From DASSBG01 sp965651365 (lineage in GTDB: Bacteria > Pseudomonadota > Gammaproteobacteria > Xanthomonadales > Rhodanobacteraceae): DNA of 31,360 nt. Location of the stretch: positions 1-31,360 of the forward strand of contig CBFGSA010000016.1 of NCBI GenBank assembly GCA_965651365.1. Direction: 5' to 3'. Shown here piece by piece: positions 15,651 to 22,084 of the stretch. The notes under the pieces are model-generated. The model saw only the letters and a program-made list of their open reading frames with translations, searched no databases and had not been told where the DNA came from. Position 1 is the stretch's first letter. Every line of letters begins with the position of its first letter. Position numbers and translations under genes: made by a program.

Positions 15651-15674
15651 AATGTAATAATGTGTTACTACATT
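15651..15674 (-). promoter_or_regulatory. Candidate operator of the his operon
   Basis: Inverted repeat with arms AATGTAATAA (15651-15660) and TTACTACATT (15665-15674), nine of ten pairs matching, spacer TGTG. It is AT-rich in a GC-rich setting and stands 15 nt before the repressor's ATG. A TrpR-type dimer would be expected to bind such a site. The exact -35/-10 of the minus-strand promoter could not be fixed. Confidence 0.65.
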
Positions 15675-15783
15675 AGATCATTGACACGCGCTTGCTGCAA
15701 GCATTTCTTGCGCCGATCCGGGCCCACAGGATGGCTTCATGGCGTGCAGCACTTTTTGCTTGCCCCCGACAGCGCTGCCAAGC

Positions 15784-15809
15784 GGGGCGGGCAGCGTCTC
15801 GCCCGCCCC
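15784..15809 (-). terminator. Strong hairpin downstream of the zinc peptidase gene
   Basis: Perfect 9-bp arms GGGGCGGGC (15784-15792) and GCCCGCCCC (15801-15809) around an 8-nt loop, starting 14 nt after the end of the minus-strand peptidase gene. No T-tract follows on the minus strand, so it may block 3' decay or act with Rho rather than as a textbook terminator. Confidence 0.5.
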
Positions 15810-15822
15810 ACCGATCACCCAC

Positions 15823-16704
15823 TCAAAGCGGATTGGCCTTGAAGGTATCGCAGGAGCCGATATCACCGGATTCAAAGCCGGTCTGGAACCAGCGCTGGCG
15901 CTGGGCCGACGTGCCGTGGGTGAACGAGTCCGGCACCACCCGGCCACGGCTCTGCTGCTGCAACGTATCGTCGCCCACGGCGCTGGCGGCATTCATCGCT
16001 GCAGCAACATCACCCTGCTCCAGCCACTGGTATTGCTGCTGCGAATGCTTGGCCCATACGCCGGCGAAACAATCGGCCTGCAGCTCCTGGCGCACCGACA
16101 AACCAGCCGCACCCTGCATCGGGGCACCTTGCCGCCTCGCCTTTTCCACCGCCGCAAAGATACCGAGCTGATTCTGCACGTGATGACCGATCTCGTGCGC
16201 GATCACGTAGGCGCGCGCGAAGTCGCCGCTGGCGTGAAAGCGGCTGCGCATCTCCTGAAAGAAGTCCAGATCCAGATAGACCTTCTGGTCACCGGGGCAG
16301 TAGAACGGCCCCATCGCGCTCTGCCCTGCTCCGCATGCGGTTGGAACGTAACCGCTGTAGAGAACCAGGGTCGGATCGACGTACGGTTTGAGGCCGCGCT
16401 GCTGGAAAACCTGTTTCCAGACATCCTCGGTGCTGCCGACCACTGCACGGACAAAATCCTGGTCCTGGCTGTCGCTGGCGGCTGGTTGCGTGGCAACCTG
16501 CTGACTCGGAGCCACGCTGCTGCCCCCACCACCCATCAAGCCCAGGAATTGCAACGGATTGATACCGAAAATCCAGGCGATGCCCATCAGCACCAGCAAG
16601 CCGGTCAGGCTCATGCCGTGGATCGGCCTGAAGCCCATTCGACGGCCGCCACCGCTGCTGGCCGTTACCACGTTGTCGCTGCGTCGCGCCTTTTGCCATT
16701 TCAT
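15823..16704 (-). CDS. YpfJ-family neutral zinc metallopeptidase
   Basis: 293 aa membrane-anchored peptidase. A short cytoplasmic N-terminus (MKWQKARRSDNV, family-typical) is followed by a transmembrane segment at about 31-55 and a Gly/Ser/Gln linker. The catalytic domain carries HEIGHH (H170, E171, H174) and a downstream ligand Glu in RQELQADCFAG (E207). Family members (COG2321) have the same architecture; substrates are unknown. The frame is open ten codons farther upstream, but MKW is the conserved start and a purine-rich GAGGAAAGAG lies before it. Divergent from the CTERM protein gene. Confidence 0.88.
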   Translation of the reverse strand: MKWQKARRSDNVVTASSGGGRRMGFRPIHGMSLTGLLVLMGIAWIFGINPLQFLGLMGGGGSSVAPSQQVATQPAASDSQDQDFVRAVVGSTEDVWKQVFQQRGLKPYVDPTLVLYSGYVPTACGAGQSAMGPFYCPGDQKVYLDLDFFQEMRSRFHASGDFARAYVIAHEIGHHVQNQLGIFAAVEKARRQGAPMQGAAGLSVRQELQADCFAGVWAKHSQQQYQWLEQGDVAAAMNAASAVGDDTLQQQSRGRVVPDSFTHGTSAQRQRWFQTGFESGDIGSCDTFKANPL

Positions 16705-16839
16705 GGATCTCTTTCCTCGTCGTTCTACCGCCATGCGAACCGGCGTCCACTATGCGTCTTCCGGCGGCGCTTGCCAAGTCCGCATGCCCAAAATGATGCA
16801 ACACAGCGCCAAGCATGCCCGGATTGCCCGCTGACGCCC

Positions 16840-16872
16840 ATGTCCTGTCATTGCGTCTGGCTCCGTACTTGA
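16840..16872 (+). other. Degenerate upstream mini-ORF (10 codons)
   Basis: ATG to TGA, encoding MSCHCVWLRT. It has the same length as the mini-ORF at 16916-16948 and the same final stretch TCCGTA.TTGA, but little other identity and no Shine-Dalgarno. It may be an older, decayed copy of the repeat unit. Confidence 0.25.
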
Positions 16873-17009
16873 GAAGGTGCAGCCGTGCAATCGCGCGCAT
16901 ATCTGGAGGCCCGACATGACACTCAAGCGCAACAATTTCCGTATTTGACACGCAGCCGCACAATCGTGTGCATACCTGGAGATCCGACATGACAATCAAG
17001 TGCAACAAC
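16862..17009 (+). repeat. Tandem duplication of a translation-initiation region
   Basis: Two imperfect copies, 16862-16937 and 16938-17009. From GCAGCC (16879 and 16952) the copies match at 48 of 58 positions without gaps, most differences being transitions. Each has a Shine-Dalgarno (GGAGG at 16905, GGAG at 16978) and the start CCGACATGACA. Only the second copy opens into the long gene; the first closes after ten codons. The period is 73-76 nt, so the copies are out of frame with each other. Confidence 0.8.
16916..16948 (+). other. Leader mini-ORF encoding MTLKRNNFRI
   Basis: Ten codons and TGA, with GGAGG six bases before its ATG, a better ribosome site than that of the long gene downstream. 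The peptide mirrors the first residues of that gene (MTIKCNNPAH). The stop is 40 nt before the next ATG. It could be a regulatory leader peptide or the remains of a duplicated gene start. Confidence 0.45.
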
Positions 17010-17795
17010 CCCGCCCACCGCTTTGGCACCCTGACTGCAATGCTGGCACTGTGCCTCTTGTGCACGACCGTCCATGCTGCCGACGGTGTTCACAATCCGC
17101 AGGCCGTGGTCACCGCGGCACCCCATCCACACCCCCCCGTGCAAAGCAAAACCGCAGCGACCGTTCTGACATTCGAGGGCCTCGGCAATCAGGAGCCGGT
17201 CAACAACTTCTATGATGGCGGACTGGGTGGCACCGGCAGTGGACCCGGGCCGAGCTTCGGCGTCCAGTTTTCCAGCAATTCCCTGGCGATCATCGACCAG
17301 GACGCCGGTGGCAGCGGCAACTTCGGCGGCGAGCCCAGCCCTGACACCGTCCTGTTCTTCCTCACCGGTGCCGCCGCCACCATGAACGTGCCCGCAGGGT
17401 TCACAACGGGCTTTTCCTTCTATTATTCGGCGATCAATCAACCCGGCGTGATCCGTGTCTACGATGGTCTCAATGCCACCGGAAACGTGTTGGCGACGCT
17501 CAATCTTCCGCTTACGCCAAACAACGGCGCGCCCGATCCGACAGGAACCTTCAGCCCACTGGTCCCGATTGGTGTCAGCTTCTCCGGAACCGCGCGGTCG
17601 GTTGACTTCGGCGGCACAGTGGACCAGGTCGCATTTGACGACATCACCCTGGGCAGCAGCACGGCAGGCGGGGGATCTCCCGTGCCAACCGCCTACGCGC
17701 CGGTCCCGGCCTTGTCTCCGACATGGTTGCTGGTGCTCGGGGCGGGTCTGCTGGCCCTGGTTGGATTTGGCTGGCGCCGCTGGCGCAGCCACTGA
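16989..17795 (+). CDS. Exported protein with IPTL/PEP-CTERM-like sorting tail
   Basis: 268 aa, function unknown. The signal peptide covers about residues 1-31 (LTAMLALCLLCTTVHAA). The middle is Gly/Pro/Asn-rich with a beta-sandwich flavour, including LTFEGLGNQEPVNNFYDGG near 60-78, which resembles proteins of the PEP-CTERM world. The C-terminus is the key feature: VPALSPTWLLVLGAGLLALV followed by GFGWRRWRSH, that is a short motif, one membrane helix and a basic end, as in IPTL-CTERM/PEP-CTERM substrates of an exosortase-type system. The exosortase itself is not in this window. Start chosen at 16989 because of GGAG at 16978 and the signal peptide; a frame seven codons longer is less likely. 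A terminator follows. Confidence 0.75.
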   Translation: MTIKCNNPAHRFGTLTAMLALCLLCTTVHAADGVHNPQAVVTAAPHPHPPVQSKTAATVLTFEGLGNQEPVNNFYDGGLGGTGSGPGPSFGVQFSSNSLAIIDQDAGGSGNFGGEPSPDTVLFFLTGAAATMNVPAGFTTGFSFYYSAINQPGVIRVYDGLNATGNVLATLNLPLTPNNGAPDPTGTFSPLVPIGVSFSGTARSVDFGGTVDQVAFDDITLGSSTAGGGSPVPTAYAPVPALSPTWLLVLGAGLLALVGFGWRRWRSH

Positions 17796-17835
17796 GTACG
17801 ATCAGGAACCCGGGCAGGATTGCCTTGAAACACTC

Positions 17836-17869
17836 AAAACGGTCGGACAACCCGGCCGTTTTGCTTTTT
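17836..17869 (+). terminator. Intrinsic terminator of the CTERM protein gene
   Basis: AAAACGGTCGG (17836-17846) pairs with CCGGCCGTTTT (17852-17862) across the loop ACAAC, with a single G-T pair, and GCTTTTT follows. It stands 40 nt after the stop codon. Confidence 0.88.
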
Positions 17870-17880
17870 CACGGCACCGC

Positions 17881-18136
17881 CGGATCACGTTGCCGCGGGT
17901 GATCCCGCCCAGGCAATAGTCCCCGGTCGGGGCCCGCACCTCGTCATCGCGAACGATGAAAATGGCAGGCCGCCATCATGCAGGCGCAGGCCTTCCCGCA
18001 CGCCCTCACCCAGCATGAAACCCGGATCAAACACCGGCACCACGGCCTCGGCACGCGGCAGCAGAACCCGGTTGATGTTGATGCGGATATCCGCATTGCG
18101 CGGATCATCTGCATGGTCGTGGGTGCCTTTGCTCAT
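17881..18136 (-). pseudogene. Remnant of a class IV (branched-chain/D-amino acid) aminotransferase
   Basis: From the ATG at 18136 about 56 codons match the N-terminus of class IV PLP aminotransferases (ILVE/DAAA type): NADIRININR, then the typical VFDPGFMLGEGVREGLRLH. After LHDGG (about 17969) the frame loses similarity. In another frame the DNA continues with IVRDDEVRAPTGDYCLGGIT and RGNVI, the family's conserved LxGITR motif, which normally lies about 130 residues further on and includes no catalytic Lys here. The middle, with the PLP lysine, and the C-terminal end are missing. An internal deletion with frame change explains this; the gene cannot be functional. Confidence 0.75.
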
Positions 18137-18155
18137 GCAGGCTGGACACTGTCTG

Positions 18156-20207
18156 TCATGGCGCGGGTTCGAAACCGTCAGCAAAAATCAGGTCGTGGTC
18201 AACGTCAAAGCCATCGACAAAAATCAGATCGCCGGGAATGATGGTGAAGCCTCCGGGCGAGATATTGAAGAAGATGTTGTTGGCGCAGGCGACCCGAACG
18301 CGGGCATTGGAGGCCGGAACATTCGGGATATTGACCGTCGCACTGCCATTGTTGGGTACCGCGCTGGCGAGAACCACGGGATTGTCGAAATCGTCCGAAC
18401 GGGTCAGGTCGATATTCACCAGCGGGCACGACACCGGGGCCTGGTCGGTGCCGGCGACGTTCCAGGTGACCTGAGCCGAGCCACTGGCATAATTCCAGTT
18501 TGCCCCGGCGGCTGGCGCGGTCACGGTGAACGGTCCGGCACTGGTGGTGACGGTCAAGGTATTGCGCGCGCTCTGGCTGGCACCGCCTCCATTCACGTTG
18601 TCACGAACGGTCTCGACAAAGTTCAGACTGCGATTGGTCGTCGGCAGAATCTCGCCAAATGCGTGAGTTTCCGCAAACAGATCGGCCAGCCGTGGCACAT
18701 AGCGGGTTGCGCCGGCCGGATTCCAGGAGCGCATGATGGGTCCGTTGCCGGGATCATTGGCGAGATTGTTGTTGGCCGAACCCAGGTCGTACTGTTCCCA
18801 CACATAACTGAGGGACGCGCCCGACGCACTGCTCGAAGCAGAACCGGCCAGTGCGAACGGGGTGCTGGCCGGGATGGTGTAGTCGGGTGGCGTCAACACG
18901 ACGGGTGCAGCGTGATTGGCCGTTGCCGTGCCGCAGGTCGAGCCGGTATCGGTCGTGACATAGGCATTGATCTCGTCCATGCTGGCGGCATGAAAGTACG
19001 GATCGGAGTGCGGCTGGAGATTGTTGCTGGAGCCGCAGATCCCGGCGTAGGCCATGATGGTCGAGCCACTGCCCGGCTCGTAGGCCGTACCGGCATTGCG
19101 ATTGATGCCGCCGCATGACCCCACGGTGCCGTTGAACGTGTGGTTGGCGCCAAACTGGTGACCCATTTCGTGGGCAACATAGTCGATGTAGAACACGTCC
19201 GTGGAGAGCAGGGCGCCATTGGTCAGGCCGGTCGTGCCAGCACCCTTGTAGCCACTTTCGCAAACCACGCCCAGATAGGCCACGCCGCCGCTGCCGGTGG
19301 TGAACACGTGGCCAATATCGTAATTGCCGACACCGGCAATGCCGCTGATCCGGCTGGTGAGCTGGCCCAGCGAATTGCCATTATTGGTCGCGCTGTCGCC
19401 GAATGGATCGTTGATCTCATTGTTTACTGCCAATGGAAAAATCAGCTCGTCGTTGTTGCCAACCAGGCTGAGATGCACGGCGAAATCGTTGGAATAGATT
19501 TCGTTGACGCGGTTGATCGCCATCACCACGCCCGCAAGGCCTTCGGCCACGGTGGGATTGGACTTGCCGGTGTAGGCCTGCACCCACTGGTGATTGGCCA
19601 CGACGGCGGCACGATAGTTGCGCTTGATAAGGCCACTTGAGGTCGGTTGCGCCAGCACGCTGCCCGGCCGATGTGCGGCGGCGCCGCCCTGATTGCCCGG
19701 CACTTCGCAGCGCATGGGACTGACGTTGGGCACGGTATCGCGGCGAAACGCAATGTAGTCGCTGCCCTGCCCAAACTTCAGCGGTCGCACCATCCATACG
19801 CCATCGGCAGCGAAGATCATGGCATTCAGGCCCAGCGGCGAAATGTCGACACGCACATGGTTGCCAGCCGCATCGACGCCACTGTAGCTGCGAATCTGCG
19901 GGTATTTGGCGGCCAGCGCTGCCGGCATGGTGCCCGAGTCTGACAGAACAAAATCGTCATAGCCCTTGTCCGGGCGCGGCAGAGACAGCGTGATGCCGCT
20001 ACCCTGCTGCTGGCGCAAGCTGGCATGCAGGGCGTTGAGGTCCAGGGTCATGGCGCGAAACTGCTCCGGCCCACTCAAGCCACTCGGCATCGTGTACTTG
20101 GGCGCGTCATGCCAGTAATCGGCCAGGGCGGCCGATGCAGTACCCGCAACAAACAATGCCAATGCCGCAAAGGCTCGTACTGCGGGGCAGCAGGTCAACT
20201 TGCGCAT
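18156..20207 (-). CDS. Secreted reprolysin-like (M12) metalloprotease with double DGF tail
   Basis: 683 aa zinc metalloprotease, secreted or on the surface. The signal peptide ends near ASAALA (residue 29); a propeptide-like region runs to about 190. The catalytic domain has HEMGHQFGANH (H346, H350, H356), the metzincin zinc site, and a Met-turn at STIMAYAG (M385). After about residue 430 there are Ser/Thr/Asn-rich beta domains. The last 24 residues hold the motif LIF(V/A)DGF(D/E) twice, exactly 12 residues apart. Similar single DGFE tails are recalled from secreted proteins of this bacterial order. The start has GGGGA nine bases ahead. A hairpin separates it from the upstream serine hydrolase gene. 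Confidence 0.85.
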   Translation of the reverse strand: MRKLTCCPAVRAFAALALFVAGTASAALADYWHDAPKYTMPSGLSGPEQFRAMTLDLNALHASLRQQQGSGITLSLPRPDKGYDDFVLSDSGTMPAALAAKYPQIRSYSGVDAAGNHVRVDISPLGLNAMIFAADGVWMVRPLKFGQGSDYIAFRRDTVPNVSPMRCEVPGNQGGAAAHRPGSVLAQPTSSGLIKRNYRAAVVANHQWVQAYTGKSNPTVAEGLAGVVMAINRVNEIYSNDFAVHLSLVGNNDELIFPLAVNNEINDPFGDSATNNGNSLGQLTSRISGIAGVGNYDIGHVFTTGSGGVAYLGVVCESGYKGAGTTGLTNGALLSTDVFYIDYVAHEMGHQFGANHTFNGTVGSCGGINRNAGTAYEPGSGSTIMAYAGICGSSNNLQPHSDPYFHAASMDEINAYVTTDTGSTCGTATANHAAPVVLTPPDYTIPASTPFALAGSASSSASGASLSYVWEQYDLGSANNNLANDPGNGPIMRSWNPAGATRYVPRLADLFAETHAFGEILPTTNRSLNFVETVRDNVNGGGASQSARNTLTVTTSAGPFTVTAPAAGANWNYASGSAQVTWNVAGTDQAPVSCPLVNIDLTRSDDFDNPVVLASAVPNNGSATVNIPNVPASNARVRVACANNIFFNISPGGFTIIPGDLIFVDGFDVDHDLIFADGFEPAP

Positions 20208-20247
20208 TCAATTTCCCCATACTCGAACGGATCATTGAAACCCCAGG

Positions 20248-20275
20248 CGCCTGGCCAGCACAACCGGGCCAGGCG
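20248..20275 (-). terminator. Hairpin after the serine hydrolase gene
   Basis: Perfect 9-bp arms CGCCTGGCC (20248-20256) and GGCCAGGCG (20267-20275) around a 10-nt loop, in the 116-nt gap between two minus-strand genes. Only a short GGTTTC follows on the minus strand, so its strength as an intrinsic terminator is uncertain. Confidence 0.5.
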
Positions 20276-20323
20276 ATCCCAACGTCAAGCGATAACACGA
20301 TCCAGCACGACCATGTCGTGAGT

Positions 20324-22006
20324 TCATCCTTCAGCTGAATTGCCTTTGTCGCTGACCGGCGTCAGGCGCAAATCCTGAAAGTCGAAGCTGAAATCGGTAC
20401 GCGGCGAAATCGGCTTGATGCGCAGGCTGCGAATCTTGCCATCCTCATCCAGCGCAAAGCTGGCGAAGGCATCGGCGTTCAGCGAACGGTCGCGCCAGCG
20501 CACGATGAACGTGTCGTGCTGCCAGGGCCGCATGTCACCCAGCAGAGCCTTGGTGTGTGCGAACTGCATCACGAGATGGCCCTTTTCCTTGCGGATATTG
20601 ACCTTGCCGTACCACGGATCCTTGTAAACACCAGCGTAGTCGGCCAGGTCCAGCGACGGCTTGCTGTTCTTGTCCCGGGCCTTCTGGTGCTTTGCCCAAC
20701 TCTCGTCCGCCTTGTCGGCACTGTACTTGTCCGATGCCTGGTAGGCCGCGATCCAGTCGGTCTTCTTCGCACCGAGATAGGCGTCAAGAATACGGTAGGT
20801 CACCGCCTGGAAAGCCGAGCCGGACTCCTGGTTGGTCAGCACCACCATGCCGAGCTTGAGATCCGGCACCATGGTCACGCGCGAGACGAAACCCGGCCAG
20901 CCACCCGTGTGGTAGACCAGCTTGTGACCCTGATACTCGGACAAATGCCAACCCTCGCCATAGCCGGCAAAGGAGGGCTCGATGGCTGCCAGCTCGGGTA
21001 CCTTGGGCTTGCTCGGATGGATCGCGGTCTGCACCGACCACATCTCGCGATGGCGGGCTTCGCTGAACAGGCGCTTGTCCTTGCCATCTGCGTCCTTGCC
21101 GTACACACCACCGGCAAGCTGGGCGATGATCCATTTGGACATGTCGTGCACGCTGGAATAGATGCCGCCGGCACCGGAATTGTTGGCCCAGGCCAGTTTT
21201 TCGGTTGGCTTGAGCTCCTTGAAATCGTACTTGGCGTAGCCCACGGCGACATCGTTGTCGGTGGGCTGGATGTAGTGGAAGTTGAAGCGGGTATCGTCCA
21301 TCCCGAGCGGCTGGAAAAAGTTCTGTTTCAGGAAATCGTGGTAGCTCATTCCCGAGACGTTTTCGATCACCAGTTCGGCGACACCGAACAGGATGTTGTC
21401 GTAGAAATAGCGCGCGCGGAAGCCGTAGTTGAGCGGCACATGCGCCAGGCGCTCAACCACCTGCCTGGTGGTGAAGTCGGTGGTCGGCCAGTACAGCAGG
21501 TCGCCCGCGCCCAGGCTCAGGCCGCTGTGATGGGCCAGCAGGTCGCGGATGCGCATTTCGTGGGTGACGTAGGGATCGGACATGCGGAACCACGGCAGGT
21601 GGTCGATCACCCGGTCGCCCATGTCCAGCTTGCCCTGGTCGGCCAACATCGACAGCGAAGCCGCCGTGAAGGCCTTGGTGTTGGAAGCGATTGCGTACAG
21701 TGTGCGGGCATCGGCCGGTTTGTCGGCGGCGCCGTGGATGCCGTATTCGCGCACACCGTAGCCACTTTCAAGGACACGCTTTCCGTCCTTGACAATGGCA
21801 ACGGAAATACCCGGAACATCAAATGCCTGACGAACATTGTTGACGTAGCCGTCGAAGTCCGAAAGCTGCGCCGGAAGCCCTGTCTCGCTGTGGGCCGGGG
21901 TGGTGGGCCGCGCCTGCAACGCCCATGCCGGCGTTGCAGCCAGCAATACGCCAAGAACCGATCCGGCGACCAGCATGCCACGGCGAAACGCTGTACGAAA
22001 CCCCAT
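20324..22006 (-). CDS. Exported beta-lactamase-family serine hydrolase
   Basis: 560 aa periplasmic enzyme of the class C beta-lactamase/DD-peptidase/esterase fold (Pfam Beta-lactamase). The signal peptide ends near AWA, residue 29. Active-site motifs: S108-N-T-K111 (SxxK), Y202-D-N204 (YxN) and H366-T-G368 (KTG equivalent). A C-terminal domain of about 130 residues, beginning near DLADYAGVYKDPWYGKV, resembles DUF3471/lipocalin-like domains often attached to such hydrolases. The substrate is unknown: D-amino acid peptides, esters and beta-lactams are all possible in the family, so it should not be read as a resistance gene. Start by GGGAG eight bases upstream. It lies 78 nt downstream of the M1 peptidase gene and may share its transcript. 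Confidence 0.87.
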   Translation of the reverse strand: MGFRTAFRRGMLVAGSVLGVLLAATPAWALQARPTTPAHSETGLPAQLSDFDGYVNNVRQAFDVPGISVAIVKDGKRVLESGYGVREYGIHGAADKPADARTLYAIASNTKAFTAASLSMLADQGKLDMGDRVIDHLPWFRMSDPYVTHEMRIRDLLAHHSGLSLGAGDLLYWPTTDFTTRQVVERLAHVPLNYGFRARYFYDNILFGVAELVIENVSGMSYHDFLKQNFFQPLGMDDTRFNFHYIQPTDNDVAVGYAKYDFKELKPTEKLAWANNSGAGGIYSSVHDMSKWIIAQLAGGVYGKDADGKDKRLFSEARHREMWSVQTAIHPSKPKVPELAAIEPSFAGYGEGWHLSEYQGHKLVYHTGGWPGFVSRVTMVPDLKLGMVVLTNQESGSAFQAVTYRILDAYLGAKKTDWIAAYQASDKYSADKADESWAKHQKARDKNSKPSLDLADYAGVYKDPWYGKVNIRKEKGHLVMQFAHTKALLGDMRPWQHDTFIVRWRDRSLNADAFASFALDEDGKIRSLRIKPISPRTDFSFDFQDLRLTPVSDKGNSAEG

Positions 22007-22084
22007 TTTGAACTCCCCGATTTGAACGAAACCTGGACAGTATGCAGTTTGCGCCGGCTTCTGTCATGCCCAGCGCCGTGAACG

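Noticed and set aside
15681..15709. A perfect TTGACA on the plus strand next to the his operator
   Set aside because: No acceptable -10 box lies 16-18 nt downstream and no plus-strand gene follows.
15636..15822. A his attenuator or leader peptide
   Set aside because: No short frame rich in His codons and no terminator with U-tract was found before the operon; the TrpR-type regulator and palindrome explain control better.
20324..22006. A beta-lactamase resistance gene
   Set aside because: The motifs fit the broad serine hydrolase family, and the C-terminal extra domain and long chain are unlike AmpC; resistance cannot be claimed.
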